This document shows positions 8,712-17,304 of a DNA stretch of 64,000 nt, one piece after another. Made by a program: the position numbers and the translations under genes. Each line of letters starts with the position of its first letter. The stretch's first letter is position 1. Source of the DNA: Streptococcus parasanguinis. GTDB lineage: Bacteria; Bacillota; Bacilli; Lactobacillales; Streptococcaceae. The notes beneath the pieces are model-generated. The model had not been told where the DNA came from, did no database searches, and saw only the letters and a list, made by a program, of their open reading frames with translations. Where the stretch lies: the NCBI RefSeq assembly GCF_031582885.1, contig NZ_CP133988.1, positions 503,501 through 567,500 on the forward strand, written 5' to 3'.

Positions 8712-8890
8712 AAGAGGCTGGGACAAAAGTCCTAGCCTCTCAATTATTTTTGGATTGTCGAGCAAGACGCAGTGGTTGAGTGGGCTCTACTACGCTGATT
8801 TCATCAGCTTTTACAGCCCTACTCAACTGTGCGGAGGTGGGACGACGAAATCGAATTCTAACGAATTACCGATTTCTGTCCCACTCTCTT
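8712..8890 (-). repeat. Structured ~180 bp repeat, copy A
   Basis: Inverted relative to copies B and C and nearly identical to both. Read leftward it starts with AAGAGAGTGGGACAGAAATC, one base after the stop codon of the minus-strand lipoprotein gene. It folds into three hairpins: GTGGGAC with GTCCCAC, GTTGAGT-GGGCT with AGCCC-ACTCAAC around an inner GCTGAT/ATCAGC, and GAGGCTAGGAC with GTCCCAGCCTC. No open reading frame in it is conserved as a protein. See findings. Confidence 0.85.
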
Positions 8891-8891
8891 A

Positions 8892-9575
8892 TTATTTAAA
8901 GAAGACGACATCAGGATTTGGAGTAATATAGAGAAGTTGGTCGTTTTCAAAGACCAGTTGGATGGTGTTGTTTTTATAGGTGTAAATGGTATAATCTACT
9001 CCGGATTTAGAAGCTTGTTTGAGATCAACAGCTCCCATCAAAAAGGCGTGAGCTTGTTCCCCTGTGATTTTCCCCTCGTGGTAGAGCCCTTTAATATTTT
9101 CTAATTCGGTATTTTCAAAAGATTCGGCAATATAAGCAGGGTCTGTTATTTGTTTCTCTGGATTCCCAAGAATTGTTTGGACAAGGGCAGTGGTATACCC
9201 TTCATAGTCCGGCGTCTGGGCAAAAATAGTATCGCCATTTCTAGAGTAGGCCACTTTTAGGTTTCCTGTCGCATAAATCTTATCTTTTGGAGCTTCTTGA
9301 GCATTTTTAGGGAGTCCTTCGGTTGTGACGATGTCAGAAGAGGGCTGCGTTGTGGTTGAAGGAGAGCTAGAGGAGTTGCTTGAGTTATTTGAACTAGTTG
9401 AATGACTCGGGTGGCTAGAACGACTCGAGCTACTTTTTTTAAAGGTTTTCTTTTTTGAACTGGTAGTTGTTGGTTCTTTTTTAAAGTTGATCTTAAGATC
9501 CGGCACACAGGCTGATAGAAAAAGAAGAGACAGCAAGAGTGTGAAGAAAAGAGGGAGTGTTTGTTTTTTCATCAT
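8892..9575 (-). CDS. Putative lipoprotein with Ser-rich linker
   Basis: Secreted lipoprotein of 227 residues. Signal peptide ends in lipobox LSAC (Cys 23). A low-complexity Ser/Thr/Lys linker covers about residues 35-85 and probably spans the cell wall. The C-terminal globular part (about 95-227) has a YATGNLKVAYSRNGDTIFAQ strand region and ends NPDVVFFK. I do not recognise a named enzyme or binding domain. Two adjacent ATG codons can serve as start, after AAAGGAA. The stop codon abuts repeat copy A, which may supply its terminator. Neighbour on the same strand is the beta-helix lipoprotein, 89 bases upstream. Confidence 0.8.
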   Translation of the reverse strand: MMKKQTLPLFFTLLLSLLFLSACVPDLKINFKKEPTTTSSKKKTFKKSSSSRSSHPSHSTSSNNSSNSSSSPSTTTQPSSDIVTTEGLPKNAQEAPKDKIYATGNLKVAYSRNGDTIFAQTPDYEGYTTALVQTILGNPEKQITDPAYIAESFENTELENIKGLYHEGKITGEQAHAFLMGAVDLKQASKSGVDYTIYTYKNNTIQLVFENDQLLYITPNPDVVFFK

Positions 9576-9664
9576 GTTCCTTTCGATAAGCTGATTGATT
9601 TTCTATTCTATCATAAAAAGGGTAACAAAAAAAGGTCAGGAAGAAATCCTGCCTTTATTTGTTG

Positions 9665-10912
9665 TTATGGACGCCCCCCTCCAGGTCCACCGCCTTGAGG
9701 TCCGCCACCTCCGGGAGCACCACCGCCTCCAGGCATGGAGTTGACAATTTCCGTTTGTTTTTCACCGTTGATATAGATGTCTCCGCCAGTGTAGGTAGCT
9801 GTTCCATCAAAGTCGAAGCCAGATTGACCCGTTAATTTAATGGTTCCTCCGGTAACGGTGATATTTCCATTCGAATCAATTGGATCGGTATCGCCTTGGC
9901 CAACTTCAACGTTGAGGGTTCCACCATTCATAGTGAAGAAAATTTCATCTTGGTTGGCATTGGCATTGGCCGCATTGACACCGTCATCGGTTGCATAGAT
10001 GGTGATATCTCCACCGTTGATGGTGATCGATTTTCCTTCGAGACCTTCGACAGACTCTGTTACCTCATAGGTTCCGCTATCGATGATCAGATCACCAGAA
10101 GCATGGATTCCGTCGTCTCCTGCGGTGATGGTCATTTTGTTATCTGAAAGATACATGGTTCCGACCGAAGTATCTTCATCATTATCCACCTTGACTGCAT
10201 CTTCATCTGCATCGATGGTCATGGTCGTGCCAGTGATATTGAGTTCATCATTGACGTTGAAGGCATCTCCTACAGTCGTGATCTTATAGGTTCCACCTGT
10301 GATATGGAGAGTGTCATTGGCCTTGATACCGTTGTTCTTCTTGGCGTCAATGTTGAGTGTACCTGAACCATTGATGGTGAGGTCGCCTTTAGAGAAGATG
10401 ACCGCATCGGCATCTTCATCATTGTTTGAACTTGAATCAGACAAGGTATTGGTCGTGCCGTCTGCTAGGGTAAGGTAGACATGCCCGGCTTTCGTAGCAG
10501 AAATTGGCGCGTTGGTGTTGGTCATGGTAACGCCTTTCAAGACGATGTGAACATCATCTGAGTCACCTGCTTCGACCTTGATTTGAACCCCATCGGATTC
10601 ACCAGAGATGACATAGGTTCCAGCCTTTGAGATGGTCACAGTTGATCCAGATACAGCTACGCCGTCACCTGATACACTTGCAGAAGATCCAGATAGTTTT
10701 ACAGTAGAGGCTTTGCTTTCATCATATGAGGTGTCTGAATCTTTTTCGGTAAAATAGTCAGATTGCTTGGTTTTAGTCGTTTTCTTTGAGACACTAGAAG
10801 CAGTTGTTGTTGCGTTTGTTGTAGCTGATTGAGATGATGCTTGGCTACACGCTGTTAGTAGGGTGAGGGTTGCGGCCCCCGTTAATAAAAATTTCCATTT
10901 GTTTGATTTCAT
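9665..10912 (-). CDS. Cthe_2159-like beta-helix lipoprotein
   Basis: Secreted lipoprotein of 415 residues with lipobox LTAC (Cys 22). The body consists of short beta-helix rungs: repeated GDLTINGSGTLNIDA, LHITGGTYKITT, GDLIIDSGTYEVT, SITINGGDITIYA and GNITVTGGTIKLT units with many Asp/Asn, matching the carbohydrate-binding domain-containing (Cthe_2159) family, whose founder binds polygalacturonate and calcium. The C terminus is an unusual Gly/Pro-rich tail of about 20 residues. It is divergent from the VTC polymerase gene. Such beta-helix or CotH proteins often neighbour VTC and DUF4956 genes, which suggests a shared surface-related function; that link is inference. Confidence 0.85.
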   Translation of the reverse strand: MKSNKWKFLLTGAATLTLLTACSQASSQSATTNATTTASSVSKKTTKTKQSDYFTEKDSDTSYDESKASTVKLSGSSASVSGDGVAVSGSTVTISKAGTYVISGESDGVQIKVEAGDSDDVHIVLKGVTMTNTNAPISATKAGHVYLTLADGTTNTLSDSSSNNDEDADAVIFSKGDLTINGSGTLNIDAKKNNGIKANDTLHITGGTYKITTVGDAFNVNDELNITGTTMTIDADEDAVKVDNDEDTSVGTMYLSDNKMTITAGDDGIHASGDLIIDSGTYEVTESVEGLEGKSITINGGDITIYATDDGVNAANANANQDEIFFTMNGGTLNVEVGQGDTDPIDSNGNITVTGGTIKLTGQSGFDFDGTATYTGGDIYINGEKQTEIVNSMPGGGGAPGGGGPQGGGPGGGRP

Positions 10913-10999
10913 GAGCTTTTTCTCTCGTTCAATTGATATGCTCCTAGTCTAAAGTTGCTAGCTGAAAGTTTCCTAAAGTTTTTCTGAAAGGAATCTTAA

Positions 11000-11054
11000 C
11001 TTTAGTTTTCTTTAAGTTTGGCTTAATGACCAGTTAAGAAAGTCCCATTAAACT
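11000..11054 (+). promoter_or_regulatory. CiaR-like tandem repeats and promoter before the VTC gene
   Basis: Four half-sites follow each other at exact 11-base steps: CTTTAG (11000), TTTAAG (11011), CTTAAT (11022) and GTTAAG (11033). The CiaR consensus is TTTAAG-N5-TTTAAG. The last half-site is followed, after ten bases, by TAAACT (11049-11054), the usual CiaR-to-minus-10 distance. The individual half-sites are imperfect, so this is a candidate. Confidence 0.55.
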
Positions 11055-11124
11055 AGAAAACACGTAAGTCGTATCCATACTTACTGAAGATTAGAAGCAA
11101 TATCCCCCTTAAAGGAGTAGAAAC

Positions 11125-11904
11125 ATGAAAAAAACAATTGAGACAAGTTTTAAACGAATCGAAACAAAATATATCGTCGCAAAAGATGACGTAAAAGACT
11201 TGATCAAAGGCTTAAAAGAATACGTCGTAGAAGATGATTATCCAACTTCAACTATTTCAAACATTTATTTTGATACGGAAAATTTTGAGGTCATTCAAGA
11301 TGCTCTTGCCAAACAACACCGCCGTGAAAAAATTCGGATGCGGACTTATATAGAAACACCTCAAGCAGACAGTCCAGTATTTCTAGAGGTGAAGTCAAAA
11401 GATGAAGAAGGAATTGGCCATAAATTCCGTCTAGTCGCTACTTCACAAGCCATTATCAACTTGATGACAGATGGGACAGTAGATCATCAGATACAAGATC
11501 CAGACTTAGTGCAAGAGATTCAGAGATTGCGTAAACGCTATGGTCATCGATTGGGACCACGGATGTTCATTTACTATGATCGCTTGTCTCTCAAAGAAAA
11601 GAAATCCATTCAGGGTTATCCTTATCAGAAAATTCGCGTGACAATCGATCAAAACTTAGTCTTTCGTGATCAAGCTGTTAGTCTTTTTCATGGGAAGAAA
11701 GGAGAACCTTTGTTAGAGGATGACTTCGTGATCATGGAAATTAAGGCTCCCGGACAAGAACCTCAATGGTTAAAGGATATTTTAGAGAAGTATGGTTTGG
11801 TCAAGCAGAAATTTTCAAAATATAGCTGTGCTTATCATAAATCACAAGGATTGGATTATGCCCCAAGACCAGTGGAAGAAACGGTAGGTGCTGCCTATGT
11901 CTAA
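11125..11904 (+). CDS. VTC domain polyphosphate polymerase-like protein
   Basis: Cytoplasmic protein of 259 residues with a triphosphate tunnel metalloenzyme (VTC) fold, as in the catalytic domain of yeast Vtc4 that makes polyphosphate from ATP. The tunnel residues expected for activity are visible: RIETKYIV (about residue 12), YFDTENFEV, the basic RREKIRMRTY, FLEVKSK, GPRMFIYYDR and the late VIMEIKA. No SPX or membrane domain is attached; the next gene supplies four membrane segments. It overlaps that gene by eight bases, so the two form an operon. Ribosome site AAAGGAG is nine bases upstream of ATG. Polyphosphate synthesis itself is inferred from fold. Confidence 0.88.
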   Translation: MKKTIETSFKRIETKYIVAKDDVKDLIKGLKEYVVEDDYPTSTISNIYFDTENFEVIQDALAKQHRREKIRMRTYIETPQADSPVFLEVKSKDEEGIGHKFRLVATSQAIINLMTDGTVDHQIQDPDLVQEIQRLRKRYGHRLGPRMFIYYDRLSLKEKKSIQGYPYQKIRVTIDQNLVFRDQAVSLFHGKKGEPLLEDDFVIMEIKAPGQEPQWLKDILEKYGLVKQKFSKYSCAYHKSQGLDYAPRPVEETVGAAYV

Positions 11905-12580
11905 TCTATTTGATTCTATTTTTAATAATGCCACAGCAACGGTGGATCCCTTGCGCTTACTGCTGGCCCTTTTGGTCAGCCTCTTTCTAGGAATAGCCCT
12001 ATCTTGGACCTATAAATACCGGACACTGTACACTCGAGAGTTTGTCATTAGTTTGACCTTGCTTCCTTGTATGATGACCTTAGTGATCTTTTTGGTCAAT
12101 GGAAGTTTGGGGACCTCGATTGCAGTGGCAGGGACCTTTAGTTTGATTCGTTTCCGGTCAGCTACGAGTGGATCTAGAGAGTTGATTGCGATTTTTCTAG
12201 CCATGATTATAGGACTAGCAGCAGGATCGGGCTATCTTTTATTGGCAATTTTATCAACCCTCTCTTTACTAGGGATTTGGCTTGTATTGGAGAACAAACA
12301 GAGTAAAGCAGATCATCAACGGCGCCGTCATTTGACCATTACAGTCTCAAAACAAGATGCTGTTGCAGAACAAATCAGTCAGTTGTTAGACCAAAGTTGT
12401 TCAGAAATTGACTTTATTTCTGTAACAACAGCCCAAGCTGGAGAACAACTGACCTTGAACTATGAGGTGAATATGAAATCGAACATCGATGATTTTGCTC
12501 TTGCCAATCTATTGATTAACAAGATTGAAAATTGTGATGTCGCTCTGACAAAGAAAGCCAAAAAAAGAAAGAATCTATAA
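11897..12580 (+). CDS. DUF4956 membrane protein
   Basis: Membrane protein of 227 residues. Four hydrophobic segments occupy about residues 15-130 (RLLLALLVSLFLGIALSW, FVISLTLLPCMMTLVIFLV, a third in IAIFLAMIIGLAAGSG, and LLAILSTLSLLGIWLVL). Between them is the family motif FSLIRFRSATSGSRE. The C-terminal soluble part resembles a small alpha-beta domain. DUF4956 genes regularly accompany VTC-domain genes, and the eight-base overlap supports a two-component membrane complex. I prefer ATG 11897; GTG 11888 is in the same frame and would lengthen the overlap. Function unknown. Confidence 0.88.
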   Translation: MSNLFDSIFNNATATVDPLRLLLALLVSLFLGIALSWTYKYRTLYTREFVISLTLLPCMMTLVIFLVNGSLGTSIAVAGTFSLIRFRSATSGSRELIAIFLAMIIGLAAGSGYLLLAILSTLSLLGIWLVLENKQSKADHQRRRHLTITVSKQDAVAEQISQLLDQSCSEIDFISVTTAQAGEQLTLNYEVNMKSNIDDFALANLLINKIENCDVALTKKAKKRKNL

Positions 12581-12584
12581 CGGC

Positions 12585-12608
12585 TATCCTACTTTAGGAT
12601 ATTTTTTT
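12585..12608 (+). terminator. Terminator of the VTC-DUF4956 operon
   Basis: Seven-pair stem TATCCTA with TAGGATA around CTT, followed by seven T. It starts five bases after the DUF4956 stop codon. Confidence 0.85.
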
Positions 12609-12613
12609 AGCAT

Positions 12614-12645
12614 TTTAAGAACTTTTTAAGAAAAAGTGGTATACT
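12614..12645 (+). promoter_or_regulatory. CiaR-type promoter of the S41 gene
   Basis: A perfect direct repeat TTTAAG-N5-TTTAAG at 12614-12619 and 12625-12630, followed after nine bases by TATACT (12640-12645). This is the architecture of CiaR-activated promoters in Streptococcus pneumoniae, where the repeat replaces the -35 box. Confidence 0.8.
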
Positions 12646-12672
12646 GTTTCTAAAAAATTGAAGGAATCCTTT

Positions 12673-13932
12673 ATGAAAAAGACTGCTATTTTTGAAGATG
12701 TCGTCTCTATTATGACCCATGATTCATCTACCAGCAAGGATCGAAAAGGATGCGATCCAGAGCCTTTTCGAGAAAACATTACAGATGATATGACAGATGA
12801 TGCCTTTCTCTATCAAGTTAAGGCTTACCTAGCTAGTTTTGGGGTGATCGGGCATGTTTCCTTTCGAGATAAAAAGGCCAGTCAAAAAGGGTTTCTTTTG
12901 AGAATAAATGGACAGAAACTGTATGTTGAGGAAGCTAATGAAGATACGGGTCTTCAAGTAGGAGATCAAATCCTAGCTCTGGATGGAAGTGACTTGGATC
13001 AGATAGCTTCTCTTCATAAAGACTATTTTATCAGCAAGACCCCTGAAAGACACTACCGAGAATGGGCAGATTTGGTCTCTCAGTCAACGAGTGTCACCCT
13101 GCTTCGAGAAGGGATAGAAAAGACCATTAAAGTAGTACCCAGTCGAGAACCGATCCAGGATCAGATTTTTTGGAAACGATTAGACGATGGGATTCTTTAT
13201 CTTCGTCTGGATAACTTTATGGATGAAGGATCTTTGGGTCGTTTATACCAAGAGTGTTTACCGACGATGACGGAAGTCAAGTTTCTTCTCATTGATGTCC
13301 GACGCAACAGTGGGGGGACAGATTCTTTATATTTCCCTCTATTACATCTAGGCTTAGAAAAGGATCAGGGCTATGATTCGCTTGACTGGGATGATGATGG
13401 CATGGAAATTCTCTACACGGAACGCAATGTTGACCTGCGCTTGAAAGATTTTGAGAACTGGATGCAACAGGAAGAACTTAGTCCTGAAACAGTTAAGCTG
13501 CTTGAAGATATGAAAGAGGATTTGCTCCGCCATCGGGGAAAAGGCTATGTGGCATATAAGGAAGAAAGCGAGGAATTCTTCCCAGAGGTTAGAGGTGGCC
13601 ACTATCCTGAACAAATCTTTATCTTATCAGATATTTATTGTGCTTCATCTGGGGATAACTTTGTTCAGATGATGAAGCAGTTTAAGAAGGTAACGGTGGT
13701 GGGTCGACCAACTCTCGGAATTCTAGACTACTCTAATTGTTGTACGGTTGATTATGATAATTTTTGTTTAATGTTTCCCACTTCTCGCTGTTTAAGCGTG
13801 GATCAAGGGAAAGGAATGACGGATCAGGGTGTTCTACCCGATATAGAGATTACTTGGACACCTAGCCATTTCGAGAGAGATGTGGATCTGGACAAGTGTC
13901 TGGAGTTGATTCATCAAGGTAATGTAAAATAG
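12673..13932 (+). CDS. S41 peptidase-like protein with PDZ domain
   Basis: Protein of 419 residues combining a PDZ-like region (about 65-145, with TGLQVGDQILALDGSDL) and a TSPc/S41 domain (about 165-400). The S41 core shows DVRRNSGGTD and the serine motif CASSGDNF. The lysine usually found about 25 residues after the serine, in TFGKG, is replaced: the sequence is PTLGILDYS. It also lacks a signal peptide or membrane segment, so it is predicted cytoplasmic, unlike CtpA-type proteases. The start is ATG 12673 after AAGGAA; the TTG at 12658 lies upstream of that site. Monocistronic behind a perfect CiaR repeat. Peptidase activity is uncertain. Confidence 0.82.
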   Translation: MKKTAIFEDVVSIMTHDSSTSKDRKGCDPEPFRENITDDMTDDAFLYQVKAYLASFGVIGHVSFRDKKASQKGFLLRINGQKLYVEEANEDTGLQVGDQILALDGSDLDQIASLHKDYFISKTPERHYREWADLVSQSTSVTLLREGIEKTIKVVPSREPIQDQIFWKRLDDGILYLRLDNFMDEGSLGRLYQECLPTMTEVKFLLIDVRRNSGGTDSLYFPLLHLGLEKDQGYDSLDWDDDGMEILYTERNVDLRLKDFENWMQQEELSPETVKLLEDMKEDLLRHRGKGYVAYKEESEEFFPEVRGGHYPEQIFILSDIYCASSGDNFVQMMKQFKKVTVVGRPTLGILDYSNCCTVDYDNFCLMFPTSRCLSVDQGKGMTDQGVLPDIEITWTPSHFERDVDLDKCLELIHQGNVK

Positions 13933-14000
13933 AATAGGATTTCAACCAGAAAACTGATTAAAGAAAAATGCTTTCGTTAAACGGCTTGAATGATCTGAAA

Positions 14001-14014
14001 TGATAACGTTTTCT
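14001..14014. promoter_or_regulatory. Possible cre (CcpA) site upstream of dlt
   Basis: TGATAACGTTTTCT matches the cre consensus WGWAARCGYTWNCW with one mismatch. It sits about 25 bases upstream of the dlt -35 box. Weak on its own; one such match is not rare in a low-GC genome. Confidence 0.35.
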
Positions 14015-14038
14015 ACCACATTCTCACTATGTTTAAGA

Positions 14039-14068
14039 TTGCTTACTTGGTATAAAAAATGGTAAAAT
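14039..14068 (+). promoter_or_regulatory. dlt operon promoter
   Basis: TTGCTT (14039-14044) and TAAAAT (14063-14068), 18-base spacer, 33 bases before dltX. The S41-dlt gap (13933-14101) otherwise holds only the cre-like site. Confidence 0.6.
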
Positions 14069-14101
14069 AGTGAATAACAATCAAAATGAAGAGTGAAACT
14101 T

Positions 14102-14230
14102 ATGAAACATAAAACACTTTATAAATTTATCGGGCAGACGGTCTTGTATTTCGCCATTTTCCTAGCCCTACTTTATTTCTTTAGTTACCTTGGTCAAGGT
14201 CAGGGTGGCTTTATCTACAACGAATTTTAG
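14102..14230 (+). CDS. dltX: Teichoic acid D-Ala incorporation protein DltX
   Basis: A 42-residue membrane peptide starting MKHKTLYKFIGQTVLYF, with one membrane helix (about residues 12-29) and the conserved C-terminal end GGFIYNEF. DltX is required for D-alanylation and interacts with the DltB/DltD membrane machinery; the C-terminal motif is the functional part in studied homologues. It is first in the operon, 18 bases before dltA. The ribosome site is weak (GAAGAG). Confidence 0.93.
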   Translation: MKHKTLYKFIGQTVLYFAIFLALLYFFSYLGQGQGGFIYNEF

Positions 14231-14248
14231 AAAAGGAGACTCCTAGCC

Positions 14249-15799
14249 GTGTCAAACCAACCAATTACTGATATGATCGAGACAATTGAACGTTATGCGC
14301 AACTACAACCAGACTATCCGGTTTACAATGTCCTTGGTGAGGAGCATACCTATGGCCAACTGAAGGCTGATTCAGATAGCTTGGCTGCCCACATCGACCA
14401 AATGGGACTTCCTGAAAAGTCACCTGTAGTGGTCTTTGGTGGTCAAGAATATGAAATGTTAGCAACCTTTGTGGCCTTGACCAAATCTGGCCATGCCTAT
14501 ATCCCAATTGATAGCCACTCTGCCTTGGAGCGCGTGTCTGCCATTGTTGAAGTAGCAGAGCCAAGCTTGATTATTGCTATCAATGAATTTCCATTGGAAA
14601 ACCCAGCTGCTCCAATCTTGTCCTTGGAGCAAGTGCGTGAAGCTTATGCAGCTCAGAATGCCTATGACTTGCAACATCCGGTCAAAGGGGATGATAACTA
14701 CTACATCATCTTTACCTCAGGGACAACTGGGAAACCAAAAGGGGTGCAAATTTCGCACGATAACTTGCTCAGCTTTACCAACTGGATGATTACGGACAAG
14801 GAATTTGCAACGCCAGAGCGTCCGCAAATGTTGGCGCAACCACCTTATTCCTTTGACTTGTCTGTCATGTACTGGGCGCCGACCTTGGCTCTTGGAGGAA
14901 CCCTTTTTGCTCTTCCCTCAGCCATCACCCAAGACTTCAAACAACTCTTTGCGACCATCTTTTCTCTTCCGATTGCGATCTGGACTTCGACACCATCTTT
15001 TGCAGATATGGCCATGTTGTCTGAAGATTTCAATGCTGAAAAGATGCCAGGGATCACCCATTTCTACTTTGATGGGGAAGAGTTGACCGTTAAAACCGCT
15101 CAGAAATTGCGCGAGCGTTTCCCAAATGCACGCATCATCAATGCCTACGGCCCAACGGAAGCAACTGTTGCTTTGTCGGCAGTTGCAATCACAGATGAGA
15201 TGTTAGCGACTTTGAAACGTCTGCCAATTGGTTACACCAAAGAAGATTCTCCAACCTTCATCATTGATGAGGCAGGCAACAAATTGCCAAATGGTGAGCA
15301 AGGGGAAATCATCGTGTCTGGACCAGCCGTTTCAAAAGGTTATATGAATAATCCAGAGAAAACAGCAGAAGCCTTCTTCGAATTTGAAGGCCTTCCAGCC
15401 TACCATACAGGAGATGTCGGAACCATGACGGATGAAGGTCTCCTTCTCTATGGTGGACGGATGGACTTCCAAATCAAATTTAACGGTTATCGTATCGAGC
15501 TAGAGGATGTCTCTCAAAACTTGAACAAATCGAAGTATATTGACTCAGCAGTCGCTGTACCGCGTTATAATAAAGATCACAAGGTCCAAAATCTCTTGGC
15601 CTATGTCATCTTAAAAGAGGGTGTCAAAGAACAATTTGAGCGCGAAATTGATATCACGAAAGCTATTAAGGAAGATTTAGAAAACATCATGATGTCTTAT
15701 ATGATGCCTTCAAAATTCCTCTATCGTGACAGCCTGCCATTAACACCAAACGGGAAAATCGACATCAAAGGGTTGATTAGCGAGGTTAACAACCGATGA
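14249..15799 (+). CDS. dltA: D-alanine--D-alanyl carrier protein ligase
   Basis: Cytoplasmic adenylating enzyme of 516 residues that activates D-alanine with ATP and loads it on DltC. The adenylate-forming motifs are visible: [18 protein letters not shown] (about 151), [11 protein letters not shown] (about 295), YHTGDVG (about 386) and the C-terminal catalytic-lysine segment [10 protein letters not shown]. Length matches streptococcal DltA. Starts with GTG after AAAAGGAG. It overlaps dltB by four bases (ATGA). Loading the wall with D-Ala lowers negative charge and raises resistance to cationic peptides. Confidence 0.97.
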   Translation: MSNQPITDMIETIERYAQLQPDYPVYNVLGEEHTYGQLKADSDSLAAHIDQMGLPEKSPVVVFGGQEYEMLATFVALTKSGHAYIPIDSHSALERVSAIVEVAEPSLIIAINEFPLENPAAPILSLEQVREAYAAQNAYDLQHPVKGDDNYYIIFTSGTTGKPKGVQISHDNLLSFTNWMITDKEFATPERPQMLAQPPYSFDLSVMYWAPTLALGGTLFALPSAITQDFKQLFATIFSLPIAIWTSTPSFADMAMLSEDFNAEKMPGITHFYFDGEELTVKTAQKLRERFPNARIINAYGPTEATVALSAVAITDEMLATLKRLPIGYTKEDSPTFIIDEAGNKLPNGEQGEIIVSGPAVSKGYMNNPEKTAEAFFEFEGLPAYHTGDVGTMTDEGLLLYGGRMDFQIKFNGYRIELEDVSQNLNKSKYIDSAVAVPRYNKDHKVQNLLAYVILKEGVKEQFEREIDITKAIKEDLENIMMSYMMPSKFLYRDSLPLTPNGKIDIKGLISEVNNR

Positions 15800-17049
15800 T
15801 CGAGTTTTTGAAACAGCTCCCTCATTTAGAACACTATGGAACACCGATCTATTTTATCTACCTCATTCTAGCTTTTTTGCCGATCTTTGTGGGCCTCTTT
15901 TTCAAAAAGAGATTTCCTATCTATGAAGGACTGGTGAGTCTGATCTTTATCATTTTGATGCTGACAGGTTCGAATCTCAAGCAAATTTATGCCCTGCTCT
16001 TTTACGTAGTCTGGCAAATCTTGATTGTGTATTCCTACAAGATCTATCGTCAGAAAGCGGACAACAAGTGGATTTTCTATCTTCATTCCTTCTTGTCTGT
16101 CTTGCCCCTGATCTTTGTGAAGGTAGAGCCAGCAATCAAGAATGGGCACCAATCCTTGTTTGGATTTTTAGGGATTTCGTATTTAACCTTCCGAGCTGTC
16201 GGAATGATCATCGAAATGCGAGATGGTGTCTTGAAAGAATTCACACTCTGGGAATTCTTACGCTTTATGCTCTTTATGCCGACCTTCTCAAGTGGGCCGA
16301 TTGATCGTTTCAAACGTTTTAATGAGGATTATAAAACTATTCCTGAGCGTGAAGAATTATTGGATATGTTGGAGCAAGCTGTTAAGTATATCATGTATGG
16401 CTTCCTTTATAAATTTATCCTAGCTCATATTTTTGGCCACTTATTGTTAGGTCATGTTCAGACCTATGCCTTGTCTCAAGGTGGATTCTTCAATATCGGA
16501 ACGCTGGGAGTCATGTATGTCTATGGCTTTGACCTTTTCTTTGACTTCGCGGGTTATTCGATGTTTGCTTTAGCAGCTTCCAATCTGATGGGAATTAAAA
16601 GTCCCATCAACTTTGATCGTCCCTTTAAATCACGTGACTTAAAGGAATTCTGGAATCGTTGGCATATGAGTTTATCTTTCTGGTTCCGTGATTTTGTCTT
16701 TATGCGTCTCGTGATGGTATTGATGCGCAATAAAGTATTCAAGAGCCGGATTACCACCTCAAATGTTGCCTATATTATCAATATGTTGGTCATGGGCTTC
16801 TGGCACGGGGTGACCTGGTACTACATCGCTTACGGGCTCTTCCATGGGCTTGGACTGGTTATCAATGATGCTTGGATTCGTAAGAAAAAGACCATCAATA
16901 AAGAAAGAAAAGCAAAAGGATTGGATCCTATACCGGACAATCGTTGGACCAAAGCTTTAGGGATCTTTATCACCTTTAACACAGTGATGCTGTCCTTCCT
17001 GATTTTCTCAGGATTCTTGGATCAACAATGGTTTCCAAAATTGAAATAA
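15796..17049 (+). CDS. dltB: D-alanyl transfer protein DltB (MBOAT)
   Basis: Polytopic membrane O-acyltransferase, 417 residues, with about eleven hydrophobic segments. It carries D-alanine from DltC across the membrane. Family landmarks are [16 protein letters not shown] (about 160), the [16 protein letters not shown] block (about 280) and the catalytic histidine in [11 protein letters not shown] (about 335). Overlaps dltA by four bases; dltC starts 16 bases after its stop. Confidence 0.97.
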   Translation: MIEFLKQLPHLEHYGTPIYFIYLILAFLPIFVGLFFKKRFPIYEGLVSLIFIILMLTGSNLKQIYALLFYVVWQILIVYSYKIYRQKADNKWIFYLHSFLSVLPLIFVKVEPAIKNGHQSLFGFLGISYLTFRAVGMIIEMRDGVLKEFTLWEFLRFMLFMPTFSSGPIDRFKRFNEDYKTIPEREELLDMLEQAVKYIMYGFLYKFILAHIFGHLLLGHVQTYALSQGGFFNIGTLGVMYVYGFDLFFDFAGYSMFALAASNLMGIKSPINFDRPFKSRDLKEFWNRWHMSLSFWFRDFVFMRLVMVLMRNKVFKSRITTSNVAYIINMLVMGFWHGVTWYYIAYGLFHGLGLVINDAWIRKKKTINKERKAKGLDPIPDNRWTKALGIFITFNTVMLSFLIFSGFLDQQWFPKLK

Positions 17050-17064
17050 AAGGAGAATAGAAAA

Positions 17065-17304
17065 ATGGATGTAAAATCACAAGTAATTGAAATTATTGAC
17101 GAATTGTTTATGGAAGATGTCTCAGACATGATGGATGAGGATCTCTTTGATGCGGGTGTCCTTGATAGTATGGGAACAGTCGAATTGATTGTGGAATTGG
17201 AAAATCGCTTTGGCATCCGTGTTCCTGTATCTGAATTTGGACGCGATGATTGGAATACTGCTAACAAGATCGTAGAAGGTGTAACGGAGCTTCAGAATGC
17301 TTAA
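17065..17304 (+). CDS. dltC: D-alanyl carrier protein DltC
   Basis: Acidic 79-residue carrier protein. Ser35 in [10 protein letters not shown] is the phosphopantetheine attachment site. It receives D-Ala from DltA and presents it to DltB. The ribosome site AAAGGAG is nine bases before ATG; the end overlaps dltD by eight bases. Confidence 0.97.
   Translation: MDVKSQVIEIIDELFMEDVSDMMDEDLFDAGVLDSMGTVELIVELENRFGIRVPVSEFGRDDWNTANKIVEGVTELQNA

Noticed and set aside
8597-8931. Short frames across the yhgE end and repeat copy A
   Set aside because: They run through a terminator and the structured repeat; copies B and C do not preserve them.
14032-14048. TTTAAG upstream of dltX as a CiaR box
   Set aside because: The second half-site (TTACTT) matches only two of six bases and lies too close to the -10 region.
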